From assembly GCA_001414325.1 (NCBI GenBank), contig LLKB01000005.1:1177033-1241032 (forward strand): 64,000 bases of DNA, in the 5' to 3' direction. This DNA is from Butyribacter intestini. Lineage in GTDB: Bacteria > Bacillota > Clostridia > Lachnospirales > Lachnospiraceae. Below the pieces are notes generated by a model. The model saw only the letters and a program-made list of their open reading frames with translations. It had not been told where the DNA came from and searched no databases. The position numbers and the translations under genes are program-made. Of this stretch, positions 17,785 to 27,375 are shown piece after piece. Every line of letters starts with the position of its first letter. The first letter of the stretch is position 1.

Positions 17785-18753
17785 TTAAACTTGTGAATGG
17801 GCAACAGCCCAAAATACTACTGCACTTGCCGCCGCAACATTTAGCGAATCGACTCCATGTGACATTGGTATCCTGACAGTATAATCACTCTCAGATATTG
17901 TACTCTGTAAAAGTCCGTCACCCTCCGTTCCGAGAATTATCGCAAGTTTTTCTTCTGATACTACATCTTTATCATCTATGCTTACAGAATTATCATCAAG
18001 TGCCATTGCCGCTGTTTTAAATCCGAGGCTGTGAAGTCTTTTTATATAACTCTCTCCATTGTCATCATCTGATATATTTACAAATGTCCACGGTATCTGA
18101 AAGACTGTTCCCATGCTCACTCTTGCAGCTCTGCGATACAAAGGATTACTGCTGCCGTTTGTCAGTATTACCGCATCTATATTGAGTGCCGCCGCTGAGC
18201 GGAATATAGCCCCCACATTTGTCGGATTCATTACATTTTCAAGAACAGCTATCCGCCTTGCATCCTTGCAGATTTCTTCAAGTGCCGGAAGTTGTCTGCG
18301 GTGCATCGCACACAACATTCCTCTCGTTAGTTTAAATCCCGTGAGTTTTGTGAGAATCCCAAATTCTGCCGTATATACTGGAAATCCATATATATCTTTT
18401 TCTTTGTATCCGGTACTTTTTAAGGCATATTTTTCTTCTGATACCGTATTTTCTCTGTTGTTTTTCAAAACAAGATTTTCCTGTTTTTCTGCATCTGAAT
18501 ATATTTTTCTGTTTTGATATATCCTGTCGCACTTTTCCAATACAACTTTCCCCTCGCCCTCAATATGTTTTTTCTCAATAAGACATGAAATCGGCTCATA
18601 TCCTGCATCAAGCGCCCTCTCTATTACTTTCGGACTTTCCGCTATAAATATTCCCTTATCAGGCTTTGCTCTGTTTAAAAGCTGTCCCTCAGACAATCTT
18701 GCATATATATCAAGTTCTTTTGCTTCAAAATCTTTTATCTCTATTATGTTCAT
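17785..18753 (-). CDS. TrmH/SpoU-family RNA 2'-O-methyltransferase
   Basis: A 322-residue SPOUT methyltransferase. The C-terminal catalytic domain (about 165-322) has motif 1 NPTNVGAIFRSAAAL, motif 2 LGTEGDGL and motif 3 IPMSHGVDSLNVAAASAV, which form the AdoMet knot. The N-terminal ~110 residues carry an L30e-like substrate-binding region with an extra charged insertion (about 70-120). The target could be 23S rRNA or tRNA; it cannot be assigned. It is not a usual spc-operon gene, so it was probably inserted with its neighbour the metallopeptidase. Confidence 0.88.
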   Translation of the reverse strand: MNIIEIKDFEAKELDIYARLSEGQLLNRAKPDKGIFIAESPKVIERALDAGYEPISCLIEKKHIEGEGKVVLEKCDRIYQNRKIYSDAEKQENLVLKNNRENTVSEEKYALKSTGYKEKDIYGFPVYTAEFGILTKLTGFKLTRGMLCAMHRRQLPALEEICKDARRIAVLENVMNPTNVGAIFRSAAALNIDAVILTNGSSNPLYRRAARVSMGTVFQIPWTFVNISDDDNGESYIKRLHSLGFKTAAMALDDNSVSIDDKDVVSEEKLAIILGTEGDGLLQSTISESDYTVRIPMSHGVDSLNVAAASAVVFWAVAHSQV

Positions 18754-18869
18754 TTTGTTTCCTCATTTCCGTACAACCTGTTAAAAGCAATGCCCAAAAG
18801 TTTATCTGTCTTGTCTGCCAAAAATAATTGATATTTATGTGATTTTTTCCACATTTTTATACATTTCAC

Positions 18870-21800
18870 TTATCCTTTATGCTTTTTTCGTTTTACTGAC
18901 AATACGGTTATCCTGCATTTTTTCTTTATTCCGTTAGCTGTAACAGTTATCTTTGCCTTTCCCTTTCTTACTGCGGTCACTTTTCCTTTACCGTTCACTT
19001 TTACGATATTTTTATTACTGCTTTTATACCGGACTTTCCTGTACGGACCTGTTACTATCGTTTTTAAACGAATACTCTTATTGCCTTTCAGATAAAGCGT
19101 TCTCTTAACCGGTTTTATCTTAAGTGATATTTTTTTCACCGTGACCTTACATATAAATTTCTTTCCATTAACCGTAACTTTAACTACTGCTTTTCCGGAC
19201 TTTACCGCCGTAAGTTTCCCTGCTGCATTAACTTTTACTATTTTCGGATTACTGCTTTTGAAATTCGCTTTAACCGCTTTCCCGTCTACCTTAGCTATCA
19301 AAGTAAATGTTTTATATTTCGGCAGATACAGTACAACTGAAGTTTTGTTCACTTTAACCATACTGTTCGGCGACACCGTTGGAGTTGTGGTTTCATTCGG
19401 CTCTGATGTTTCTGTTGGTTCTGCCGTCTGACCTGGCTTTGCACTCGCTGTTTCCGCTGGTTTCTCTGTCTGACTTGGCTTTGCACTTGCTGTTTCCGTT
19501 GGTTTCTCTGTCTGACCCGGCTTTGCACTTGCTGTTTCCGTTGGTTTCTCTGTCTGACTTGGCTTTGCACTCACTGTTTCCGTTGGTTTCTCTGTCTGAC
19601 CTGGTTTTGCACTCGCTGTTTCCGCTGGTTTCTCTGTCTGACCCGGCTTTGCACTCGCTATTTCTGTTGGTTTCTCTGTCTGACTTGGCTTTGCACTCGC
19701 CGTTTCCGTTGGTTTCTCTGTCTGACCTGGTTTCGCACTCGCCGTTTCCGTTGGTTTCTCTGTCTGACCTGGTTTTGCACTCGCTGTTTCCGTTGGTTTC
19801 TCTGTCTGACCTGGCTTTGCACTCGCTGTTTCTGTTGGTTTCTCTGTCTGACTTGGTTTTGCACTCGCTGTTTCCGTTGGTTTCTCTGTCTGACCTGGCT
19901 TTGCACTCGCCGTTTCCGTTGGTTTCTCTGTCTGACTTGGTTTTGCACTCGCCGTTTCCGTTGGTTTCTCTGATTTTGACCAATACGGATATAATTTAAT
20001 AGCTTCGTTTTCTTTATATTCACCATTTAAATCATATGTCTTTTCGCCACCCTCACTGCGCGACCAGCCTGTCTGAGTATATCCTGTTTTTGTATATAAT
20101 GCAGCTTTTAAGTTCAGTGATGTATCTTGCAATTTGCTTATTGACTCGACACTTCCAACCACATCATTTCCTGGAAGATATGTTACTGAATATGTCTTTG
20201 TTCCAAGTTTTACATTTACATTTATCGTTATCGTTTTTTCATCATTTTTTTCAGACTTCCCAACTACTTTCAACACACTTGTCGGTGATTCAAATGCCCC
20301 TATTTTAAGCAGTCCTGTCTCATAGTCAATTTCTGTGTCCGCTGCTGTTTCTCCACTTACATTCCACCTTATGTCTCCATCTGATATTTTCTTTCCGTTT
20401 ATCTGTGCAAGGAACTGAATCTGACTTCCTCGTACGGCAGTCATCTGAAGATTTCCACCAACTTCTGACGGTGCTAATAATGTAATACCGTTTGCTGTCG
20501 GTTTCCCAGTATTTTCAGGCTGCTCTGTCGGTTGCTCGCCATCTATTTCCTTTCCACTTACATTAAATGTTATTTTTTCTTTTGTAAGCTCTGTTACGGA
20601 TATTGTGTATCCACCGTATGTTATGTCTTCTCCAACTGACATTGGTGCATCAATTCTTGTGTTATATTGTCCGCCTATTGCAGATAATTGTGTCACACCA
20701 CTTAAATTTTTAGGAAATCTAACACTCATATCAGAATCACAAACAAGAAGCCCGGATTTGTTTAGTCCATTTGCAGACACATAATTTCCAAGTAAATTAT
20801 ATATTTTACGATTTTGGGCATTTAAATCAAATCTGTTTATTTCTCTATCATCCACATAGCGATACTCCAGATATAGTTTATGATTATTAGGAAGTTCCAA
20901 TGTATATGCCACCGTCCCATCCTGTCTTTTATCCTTTGTCGGCGGAAGTGTATATTCACCTGCCTTTGTAATAGGTGTAATATTATCTGCATCGAGCCAT
21001 CCCACCGCCTCTCTTTCACGGGATGTCATAAACTGCACGACCGGAGACAATGCTTTCGCCATAGCCGACATAAAACACACCGGTTCACTTTTTCCCGAAG
21101 CTGTATAAAGATCTAATAAACCAAATATATGTCCCATCTCATGAATAAGCGTTTTATTATTTACAAAATATATATCGCTTCCGGCTTCTTTATAAATACT
21201 CACCGGGTCATTCTGAATTGGAGCCTGATTATATCTGTTGCTTGTCAATGTCCCTTTAGCTGTTTTAATAGTGATACGATTATTTATCGTATGATAAGCC
21301 CATAGAGGTATAGTCCCTCCATCCCAGGAACTTGCATACTTTGCATCAGTCGGTGTAAACAAAACGGTAATGGCATCAATATAACCGTCGTTGTCTGAGT
21401 CAAGCTTATCAAAGCCAATTTCCTCACCAGCCATATTTTTTAATTTTGCACCGTTATCTACTGCCTCCTGTACTTTATTACTCCAATCCCTTAAAAGCTC
21501 TAATCTTCTATACTCTTTGTCTGTAGTATAACCCTCTGGATTCTCATCTGTCTTTGGTGAATAATATCCTCTGGTGTGAGCAAGCTTTATAGATGTAAAT
21601 TTGTTATCATTTTCTGAAAGGTAAACCGTTCTTAAATTTAATGTCTGATTAGATACTGCTCTATAATATTCACGCACAGAATATTCAGACTTATTATATG
21701 TATTATCAATGAGTTCTATGTTTGTAATATCATTTGTTTCTGTTACTTTCTCATTTAAATACTCATCCTCACCATCAAACCTGATAGGTATTGCCATATT

Positions 21801-21956
21801 ATACATATCCCTTACCTTATAGGCAGTGTGCACCTGTGTTTCTTGAGATTCATTTGCATTTGTATATTTTATGCCTGTCTGAAATGTCAAGGCAAATACA
21901 AGAATAAGTGCAATATATCGTTTTAAATTTGTTTTTTTAAAGCAATTTCTTTTCAT
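18870..21956 (-). CDS. Secreted M6-like metallopeptidase with 14-residue repeat stalk
   Basis: A 1028-residue secreted protein. Signal peptide 1-35; metallopeptidase domain about 45-460 with the zinc motif HEMGH (272-276) followed by GLLDLY, as in M6/immune-inhibitor-A-like enzymes, and a DSDNDGYID calcium-loop-like segment near 187. An Ig-like region (~490-600) and an InlB-type repeat with GYTQTGWSR (~610-660) follow. Then come 13 tandem copies of a 14-residue unit (ETASAKPGQTEKPT; Gly/Ser variable) as a stalk, and two BIG2-like domains to the end. No sorting motif is seen; the very basic tail may bind the wall. It lies between secY and adk, an unusual site. Substrates are unknown. Confidence 0.88.
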   Translation of the reverse strand: MKRNCFKKTNLKRYIALILVFALTFQTGIKYTNANESQETQVHTAYKVRDMYNMAIPIRFDGEDEYLNEKVTETNDITNIELIDNTYNKSEYSVREYYRAVSNQTLNLRTVYLSENDNKFTSIKLAHTRGYYSPKTDENPEGYTTDKEYRRLELLRDWSNKVQEAVDNGAKLKNMAGEEIGFDKLDSDNDGYIDAITVLFTPTDAKYASSWDGGTIPLWAYHTINNRITIKTAKGTLTSNRYNQAPIQNDPVSIYKEAGSDIYFVNNKTLIHEMGHIFGLLDLYTASGKSEPVCFMSAMAKALSPVVQFMTSREREAVGWLDADNITPITKAGEYTLPPTKDKRQDGTVAYTLELPNNHKLYLEYRYVDDREINRFDLNAQNRKIYNLLGNYVSANGLNKSGLLVCDSDMSVRFPKNLSGVTQLSAIGGQYNTRIDAPMSVGEDITYGGYTISVTELTKEKITFNVSGKEIDGEQPTEQPENTGKPTANGITLLAPSEVGGNLQMTAVRGSQIQFLAQINGKKISDGDIRWNVSGETAADTEIDYETGLLKIGAFESPTSVLKVVGKSEKNDEKTITINVNVKLGTKTYSVTYLPGNDVVGSVESISKLQDTSLNLKAALYTKTGYTQTGWSRSEGGEKTYDLNGEYKENEAIKLYPYWSKSEKPTETASAKPSQTEKPTETASAKPGQTEKPTETASAKPSQTEKPTETASAKPGQTEKPTETASAKPGQTEKPTETASAKPGQTEKPTETASAKPSQTEKPTEIASAKPGQTEKPAETASAKPGQTEKPTETVSAKPSQTEKPTETASAKPGQTEKPTETASAKPSQTEKPAETASAKPGQTAEPTETSEPNETTTPTVSPNSMVKVNKTSVVLYLPKYKTFTLIAKVDGKAVKANFKSSNPKIVKVNAAGKLTAVKSGKAVVKVTVNGKKFICKVTVKKISLKIKPVKRTLYLKGNKSIRLKTIVTGPYRKVRYKSSNKNIVKVNGKGKVTAVRKGKAKITVTANGIKKKCRITVLSVKRKKHKG
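19418..19975 (-). repeat. 42-bp in-frame tandem repeat (13 copies)
   Basis: Thirteen 42-bp units encode the 14-residue Pro/Thr/Glu-rich stalk of the metallopeptidase. Units differ at a few positions, mainly a Gly/Ser switch and Thr/Ala or Thr/Ile changes. High identity between units suggests copy-number variation between strains. Confidence 0.9.
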
Positions 21957-22040
21957 TTTTGTATTCCCTTTCTTTTTAGGTTGTTATTAGTAATAAATAT
22001 TCTAACACCCTAATAGCAAAATATCCACTACTTTTTCACT

Positions 22041-22096
22041 TAAAAAAGAGCAAAACCAGCGTTTTGCTCCTGCAAGAATTGCTTTGCAATTCTTGT
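22041..22096 (-). terminator. Terminator after secY
   Basis: On the minus strand GAGCAAAACGCTGGTTTTGCTC is a perfect stem followed by TTTTTT, a strong intrinsic terminator. It is preceded by a second palindrome CAAGAATTGCAAAGCAATTCTTG. It ends the spc-type transcript after secY, so the genes beyond need their own promoters. The rest of the 22.0-22.27 kb gap holds nothing recognisable. Confidence 0.8.
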
Positions 22097-22268
22097 TGGT
22101 GCCACACTACATTACGAGCATTTTCCTATACAATAAAAAAGAAAAAGCCACACATACGGTAACATCCCTCTGTATAACAGACGGTATATCACCTGAATGT
22201 ATGACTTTATATTTATAAGTACGATGTCTTTGCATCAGTAACAACTCTGTTACTTTACAGACCTAACA

Positions 22269-23609
22269 TTACTCACTGATGAATCCTCTATAATGACGAA
22301 CTAACATCTGCGATTCTACCTGCTTCAATGTCTCAAGTACAACACCTACAATAATGATAAGTGATGTTCCACCGAATGATACATTTGCACCAAACGCACC
22401 TGAGAAGAAAATAGGTACTACTGCTACGAATGATAATCCAATTGCACCGAGCAAAATGATGCTGTTAAGAATCTTTGTAAGATAATCAGTCGTTGGCTTT
22501 CCAGGTCTGATTCCAGGAATGAAACCACCCTGTTTCTTCATGTTCATCGCAATCTCCTGTGGATTGAATGTTATTGAAGTATAGAAGTATGCAAAGAATA
22601 TAAGCAATACTATATAAACAACAAGACCAATTGTGTATTTGAACTCGCCTAAGCTGTCAAAGTTGCACCATGAGTTCTGGTTTAATACCTTCAATATCTT
22701 CTGTCCAAATGAAGCACCTGCACCTGATGCCGGCTGAATACCTGCAAATCCTGCAATAACAATAGGCATTGAAAAAAGTGAACCTGCAAAGATTACCGGG
22801 ATAACACCTGCTGTGTTTACTTTAAGCGGAATATGTGAAGATTGTCCACCTACAAGTTTTCTTCCCTGTGTCTTCTTTGAATACTGTACGCTGATTCTTC
22901 TCTCACCATCTGAAAGAATAATGATAAATACAACCATTCCAAGTAAGACAGCTAAGATTATAACAGCTCCCAATAAACCATTTGTTACTGTAGTCGCACC
23001 CTTTATAAACTTCTCGTAGAGATTCGCCATATCGTTTGGCAGTCTTGATACGATGTTGTATAAAAGGATAATAGATATACCGTTTCCTACACCCTTTTCA
23101 GTAATCTGCTCACCTAACCACATTAAGAAAGCAGAACCTGCTGTCAATGATACAATGATGACTGAAACTGATGTGAATGTAATCTTATCGTCAGTAAGAT
23201 ATCCGCTGTTACCAAATCCGATAGCCATAGCAGCACTTTCTAATACTGAAAGTCCTATTGTCACATATCTCGTGTACTCTGTGAGTTTCTTTCTTCCTTC
23301 TTCACCATCTTTGTGTAATTCCTCTAAGCGTGGAATTGCAATCGTAAGAAGCTGAATAATAATGGAAGCTGTAATGTATGGTGTAATGTTCAACGCAAAT
23401 ATTGACATCTGCTCAAATGAACCACCTGTCAACTGGTTAAAGAAATCAAGTGATTTCTGTGAATTGAACATCTCCCTGATTGCCTCATACTTAACTCCCG
23501 GAACTGGAAGCTGTGAACCAATACGGACAACTATCAAAGCAAAGAAAGTATAAAAAAGTTTCTTTCTTAAATCTTTGATCTTAAATGCATTACGGACTGT
23601 TTCAAACAT
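22269..23609 (-). CDS. secY: Preprotein translocase subunit SecY
   Basis: A 446-residue integral membrane protein with ten predicted helices, the channel of the Sec translocon. The N-terminus FKIKDLRKKLFYTFFALIVV and PGIRPGKPT, GGTSLIIIVGV are typical. It begins 2 bp after rplO, so it is translationally coupled. A strong terminator follows. Confidence 0.98.
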   Translation of the reverse strand: MFETVRNAFKIKDLRKKLFYTFFALIVVRIGSQLPVPGVKYEAIREMFNSQKSLDFFNQLTGGSFEQMSIFALNITPYITASIIIQLLTIAIPRLEELHKDGEEGRKKLTEYTRYVTIGLSVLESAAMAIGFGNSGYLTDDKITFTSVSVIIVSLTAGSAFLMWLGEQITEKGVGNGISIILLYNIVSRLPNDMANLYEKFIKGATTVTNGLLGAVIILAVLLGMVVFIIILSDGERRISVQYSKKTQGRKLVGGQSSHIPLKVNTAGVIPVIFAGSLFSMPIVIAGFAGIQPASGAGASFGQKILKVLNQNSWCNFDSLGEFKYTIGLVVYIVLLIFFAYFYTSITFNPQEIAMNMKKQGGFIPGIRPGKPTTDYLTKILNSIILLGAIGLSFVAVVPIFFSGAFGANVSFGGTSLIIIVGVVLETLKQVESQMLVRHYRGFISE

Positions 23610-23611
23610 CC

Positions 23612-24052
23612 TTAGATCACCTCAGCTTTTCCACCAAGAGCCTCAATCTTTTCAACAGCACTCTTGCTGAATGCGTTTACCTGTACTGTAAGCTTCTTAG
23701 TTAATTCTCCATTTCCAAGTATCTTAACGCCATCCTTAGGATTGCTGATAATACCAGTTTCAAGTAATGCTTCAACTGTAACTACATCACCATCTGCAAA
23801 TTTCTCTAATTTGTCAACATTAATAGCAACGATTTCCTTAGAGTTGATGTTTGTGAAACCTCTCTTTGGAATACGTCTGTAAAGTGGCATCTGTCCACCT
23901 TCAAAACCAGGACGTGGAGCACCAGAACGAGCCTTCTGACCTTTATGACCCTTACCTGCTGTCTTTCCGTTTCCTGAACCATGACCACGACCACGTCTAA
24001 AGTTGTCGCTCTGTTTTGAACCTGCTGCTGGACTTAATTCTGATAAATTCAT
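23612..24052 (-). CDS. rplO: 50S ribosomal protein L15
   Basis: A 146-residue protein beginning [14 protein letters not shown], with the Gly/Arg/Lys-rich segment [20 protein letters not shown]. It precedes secY as usual. The gap to rpmD, normally a few bases, is filled by tandem repeats and a small hypothetical gene, so this pair may use a separate promoter. Confidence 0.97.
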   Translation of the reverse strand: MNLSELSPAAGSKQSDNFRRGRGHGSGNGKTAGKGHKGQKARSGAPRPGFEGGQMPLYRRIPKRGFTNINSKEIVAINVDKLEKFADGDVVTVEALLETGIISNPKDGVKILGNGELTKKLTVQVNAFSKSAVEKIEALGGKAEVI

Positions 24053-24131
24053 TATTTAACCTCCTAAAACTACGGGCTGTACCCTACAGCCACACAAATC
24101 ACTAACGGGCAAATGTAAAACGCTCACTGTT

Positions 24132-24320
24132 AAAAAAGCTGTTCTTGCTTTTTCTAACGGCAAACTTCACAACTTCGGAAAAAAGCTGTTCTTGCCTTTT
24201 TCTAACGGCAAACCTCACAACTTCGGAAAAAAGCTGTTCTTGCTTTTTTCTAACGGCAAGCTTCACAACTTCGGAAAAAAGCTGTTCTTGCTTTTTTCTA
24301 ACGGCAAGCTCCGCTTGCCA
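24132..24320. repeat. 48-bp tandem repeat upstream of rplO
   Basis: About four copies of a 47-48 bp unit (AAAAAGCTGTTCTTGC / TTTTTCTAACGGCAA / CTTCACAACTTCGG) begin near 24138, 24185, 24233 and 24281. The first and third parts are highly conserved. Each unit contains an A-run and a T-run that could base-pair or act as terminator-like modules. It lies in the 375-bp non-coding gap between the hypothetical gene and rplO; no CRISPR-like spacers. Confidence 0.8.
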
Positions 24321-24427
24321 TTGCCCTCGCTACAGTTCAATATTTTACCACAAACACCACCCGTTTGTACAGTAAAATTTTTATTAAATCTATATTTTAG
24401 AATAAAGGATTTTTCTCTGTTACTATT

Positions 24428-24769
24428 TTAGCTATTTAGCAAACCATATACAATCATAATCATGTGGCAATACAAATTTTGCTTAATTTCTTTGACTGTA
24501 TACTTATCTTCCATACATCTGACACCAATTTTTATGAAATAACTCTTCATGTTTAATAATTGCTTTTTTCTTTCTTCTTCATTTTCCATTTCAAGTTTTT
24601 CTATCTTATTTATAAAAGCCTTTTCTTCCTCTTCCGACAAACTCTTAATAAAATGAACTAAAGATGAAAAAACCTTTGGATACTCAAAGTCTGTTTCCCC
24701 CATCATTTGTTCCCATTCTATATCAGATATTGAAGCATCATTCCATTTATAATAATTTTCTTTTTTCAT
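24428..24769 (-). CDS. Hypothetical protein inserted in the spc operon
   Basis: A 113-residue soluble, charged protein (MKKENYYKWNDASISDIEWE...), mostly helical by composition (EEEEKAFINKIEKLEMENEEERKKQ), with no signal peptide or known motif that I recognise. An ATG at 24769 is assumed; no clear ribosome site precedes it, and the longer reading runs through a terminator hairpin. It lies between rpmD and rplO, where no gene is expected. It may be a lineage-specific acquisition; function unknown. Confidence 0.5.
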   Translation of the reverse strand: MKKENYYKWNDASISDIEWEQMMGETDFEYPKVFSSLVHFIKSLSEEEEKAFINKIEKLEMENEEERKKQLLNMKSYFIKIGVRCMEDKYTVKEIKQNLYCHMIMIVYGLLNS

Positions 24770-24786
24770 TATAAAAATATTTGTAA

Positions 24787-24855
24787 TAAAAAGAACGCCG
24801 CAGGGGACTAGTGAGTTATTTAAAATAACTCTCCCCTTACCGCGTTCTTTATTCA
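24787..24855 (-). terminator. Hairpin terminator/attenuator after rpmD
   Basis: On the minus strand AAAGAACGCGGTAAGGGG...GAGTTATTT pairs with AAATAACTC...CCCCTGCGGCGTTCTTT, a long stem with mismatches followed by TTTATTACAAATATTTTT. It starts 10 bp after the rpmD stop. It would reduce transcription into the hypothetical gene and rplO-secY. Confidence 0.65.
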
Positions 24856-24865
24856 CGAATCTATA

Positions 24866-25048
24866 TTAGATTTCTTCGACCTTAACAAGGTGTCTTACGT
24901 GCCAGATCATTCCTCTTACTGCTTCGTTGTCAGGCAACTCAACTGTCTTGTTTACTTTCTTTAAGCCTAATGCTTCAACAGTTGCACGCTGTTTTGGAAT
25001 GGCACCGATTGTAGATTTTACTAATGTAACCTTTAACTTATCTGCCAT
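24866..25048 (-). CDS. rpmD: 50S ribosomal protein L30
   Basis: A 60-residue L30 (MADKLKVTLVKSTIGAIPKQ...). The ATG at 25048 follows GGAGG by 4 bases; the in-frame ATG four codons upstream contains the ribosome site itself. Order rpsE-rpmD is canonical. Confidence 0.96.
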   Translation of the reverse strand: MADKLKVTLVKSTIGAIPKQRATVEALGLKKVNKTVELPDNEAVRGMIWHVRHLVKVEEI

Positions 25049-25073
25049 AATAGCCTCCATTCAGTTTAAACAA

Positions 25074-25583
25074 TTAGCCTAAAAGTTCCTCCAATGAGAT
25101 ACCACGAGCCTTTGCTACATCTTCAGGTCTCTTGAGGTTGCTGAGACCGTTTACTGCTGCAAGTACTACGTTCTGCTTGTTGTTAGAACCAAGAGACTTT
25201 GTACGGATGTTTTTGTAACCTGCAAGCTCAAGTACGGCACGGGCTGGACCACCTGCGATGATACCAGTACCTTCCGGAGCTCTCTTAATAAGTACGGATG
25301 CACTACCAAACTTACCTGTTAAGTCATGTGGTACACTGCCGTTCTCGTCGATAGGAACTTCAACAAGTTTCTTGATGGCGTCTTCTTTTCCTTTACGGAT
25401 AGCTTCAGGAATTTCTGTTGCTTTTCCAAGACCAACACCAACATGTCCGTTCTTATCGCCAACTACTACTAATGCAGTAAATTTCATGTTGCGTCCACCT
25501 TTAACTACTTTGGTAACACGCTTGATTGTTACTACATTATCTTCCAGCTCTAACTGGCTGGCATCAATAATTGTACGTTTCAT
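25074..25583 (-). CDS. rpsE: 30S ribosomal protein S5
   Basis: A 169-residue protein with an N-terminal double-stranded RNA-binding domain ([19 protein letters not shown]) and the S5 C-terminal fold ending in [11 protein letters not shown]. It contributes to decoding accuracy. TAGGAGG lies upstream; spc order rplR-rpsE-rpmD. Confidence 0.98.
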   Translation of the reverse strand: MKRTIIDASQLELEDNVVTIKRVTKVVKGGRNMKFTALVVVGDKNGHVGVGLGKATEIPEAIRKGKEDAIKKLVEVPIDENGSVPHDLTGKFGSASVLIKRAPEGTGIIAGGPARAVLELAGYKNIRTKSLGSNNKQNVVLAAVNGLSNLKRPEDVAKARGISLEELLG

Positions 25584-25623
25584 GAGTTTTCCTCCTAAAT
25601 CAATTCACGAATCCCAACCAATA

Positions 25624-25992
25624 TTAGAATTCTAATCCTGCTTCTCTTGCTGCTTCAGCTAAAGCTTTAACCTTACCCTGATATATGAAACCGCCTCTAT
25701 CAAAGACAACAGTTGTAATACCTTTATCTAATGCTTTCTTTGCGATTACTTCGCCAAGTTTAGCAGCTGCTTCAACATTGTTAGTTTTCTCTAAACCTTC
25801 TTTAACATCTTTCTGTAAAGTTGAAGCTGATACCAAAGTATTACCAACAGTATCATCGATAACCTGAGCGTACATATGATTGTTGCTTCTAAATACAGCT
25901 AAACGAGGTCTCTCGGCTGTGCCTGAGAAACGATTACGAACCTTCATGTGTTTCTTCACACGAACTTCACTTCTTGACTGCTTTTTAATCAT
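25624..25992 (-). CDS. rplR: 50S ribosomal protein L18
   Basis: A 122-residue 5S rRNA-binding protein with [19 protein letters not shown] near residue 20 and ending [15 protein letters not shown] chose the ATG at 25992 (AAGGAG upstream), which gives the family length; an ATG-like reading 15 codons upstream is unnecessary. Confidence 0.97.
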   Translation of the reverse strand: MIKKQSRSEVRVKKHMKVRNRFSGTAERPRLAVFRSNNHMYAQVIDDTVGNTLVSASTLQKDVKEGLEKTNNVEAAAKLGEVIAKKALDKGITTVVFDRGGFIYQGKVKALAEAAREAGLEF

Positions 25993-26084
25993 CGTATATT
26001 CACTCCTTATACTTTTTTTGTTTGCCTGTTCAGACAAAAGCTCGAAAATACTTCGTATTTCCTCGCTCGCGGGCGCGTTCGTAT

Positions 26085-26140
26085 GCTCTCCACAGCAATA
26101 TTGTCATGTAAACATGACATTTGCTGTCAAGACCATCCTC
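26085..26140. repeat. Hairpin between rplF and rplR
   Basis: CAGCAATATTGTCATGT pairs with ACATGACATTTGCTG in the ~165-bp gap between rplF and rplR. It has no T-run. The gap is unusually long for this operon; a processing or stability element is possible. Confidence 0.4.
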
Positions 26141-26159
26141 ACTTTTGCCTTCACGAAAT

Positions 26160-26702
26160 TTATTTTTTACCTGTCTTACCAACTTTACGTCTGATAACCT
26201 CATCAGAGTATTTGATTCCTTTACCCTTATAAGGTTCCGGAGCTCTCTTTTCTCTGATTTCAGCTGCGTACTGGCCGACTTTTTCCTTATCGATACCTTT
26301 AACGATAATTTTGTTCTGTCCTTCAACGATTACTTCAAGACCTTCTGGATCTTCCATCTCAACAGGATGAGAATATCCAAGAGAAAGTGTAAGTTTCTTT
26401 CCCTGTTTCTGAGCTCTGTAACCAACACCGTTTACTTCGAGCTCTTTCTGATAGCCCTCTGTAACACCTACAACCATGTTGTAGATAAGAGTTCTAGTAA
26501 GACCATGTAAAGATTTCATTTTCTTAAGATCGTTTGGACGGTTTACGATAACTTCCTCGCCCTCTTTCTTAATTTCCATCTCTGCAGGTAAAACTCTCTC
26601 AAGAGTTCCCTTTGGTCCTTTTACAGTCACTTTATTATTTTCTGCAATATCAACAGTTACACCTGATGGTATCGCGATAGGCATTCTTCCGATACGTGAC
26701 AT
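26160..26702 (-). CDS. rplF: 50S ribosomal protein L6
   Basis: A 180-residue protein beginning [15 protein letters not shown], with the C-terminal signature [19 protein letters not shown]. The ATG at 26702 follows GGAGG by 8 bases. It binds 23S rRNA near the factor-binding site. Confidence 0.98.
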   Translation of the reverse strand: MSRIGRMPIAIPSGVTVDIAENNKVTVKGPKGTLERVLPAEMEIKKEGEEVIVNRPNDLKKMKSLHGLTRTLIYNMVVGVTEGYQKELEVNGVGYRAQKQGKKLTLSLGYSHPVEMEDPEGLEVIVEGQNKIIVKGIDKEKVGQYAAEIREKRAPEPYKGKGIKYSDEVIRRKVGKTGKK

Positions 26703-26761
26703 ATGCCGCACCTCCATATTTTCTTTCGGTTTATATTAAGCTTAGGGTTGCATCGTCCGGA

Positions 26762-27163
26762 TTACCAAACAAATGCAAGAACCTCGCCGCCAACATTTTC
26801 TTTTCTAGCTTCCTTGTCTGTCATAACACCCTTGTTTGTAGAAATGATTGCAATACCAAGTCCACCAAGTACCTTAGGAAGTTCATCTTTTCCGGCATAA
26901 ACACGAAGACCAGGTTTAGAAATTCTCTTGATTCCTGTAATAATCTTCTCGTTCTTGTTTGCGCCGTATTTTAATGTGATGTGGATCATCTTGATTCCAT
27001 CAACATCTATCATTTCAAAATCCTTAATGTAACCTTCTTTTTTGAGGATTTCAGCGATAGAAACCTTCATTTTTGAGCCAGGTACATCTACTGTATCATG
27101 CTTTGCAGTGTTTGCATTACGGATTCTTGTAAGCATATCTGCAATAGGATCGCTCGTCATCAT
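26762..27163 (-). CDS. rpsH: 30S ribosomal protein S8
   Basis: A 133-residue central-domain 16S-binding protein ([15 protein letters not shown]-terminal [13 protein letters not shown]...GGEVLAFVW). AAGGAGG precedes the double ATG. In E. coli S8 is the repressor of the spc operon; no matching mRNA site was examined here. Confidence 0.98.
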   Translation of the reverse strand: MMTSDPIADMLTRIRNANTAKHDTVDVPGSKMKVSIAEILKKEGYIKDFEMIDVDGIKMIHITLKYGANKNEKIITGIKRISKPGLRVYAGKDELPKVLGGLGIAIISTNKGVMTDKEARKENVGGEVLAFVW

Positions 27164-27177
27164 CTTAGTTTACCTCC

Positions 27178-27363
27178 TTACCAGCTTGCTTTCTTCACGC
27201 CTGGAATCTGTCCTTTATAAGCTAACTCACGGAAGCAGATTCTGCAAATTCCGTATTTTCTTAAATAAGCATGTGGACGACCACAAATTCTACAACGGCT
27301 ATACTCTCTTGTAGAGAATTTAGCTTTGCGCTGCTGCTTAACTTTCATAGAAGTCTTAGCCAT
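27178..27363 (-). CDS. rpsN: 30S ribosomal protein S14 (zinc type)
   Basis: A 61-residue short S14 with zinc ligands Cys24, Cys27, Cys40 and Cys43 (CRICGRPH...CRICF) and the C-terminus [11 protein letters not shown]. This is the zinc-binding, 'type Z' form, usual in Firmicutes spc operons. Confidence 0.98.
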   Translation of the reverse strand: MAKTSMKVKQQRKAKFSTREYSRCRICGRPHAYLRKYGICRICFRELAYKGQIPGVKKASW

Positions 27364-27375
27364 GAAATTACCTCC

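Noticed and set aside
19379-19999. 206-codon plus-strand reading frame, rich in Leu/Ser/Val
   Set aside because: It is the antisense of the 42-bp repeat array of the metallopeptidase; open only because the repeat lacks stops in several frames. No ribosome site.
24132-24320. Possible CRISPR array in the 48-bp repeats
   Set aside because: Repeats are directly adjacent with no unique spacers and there are no cas genes; the same holds for the 33-bp and 42-bp arrays.
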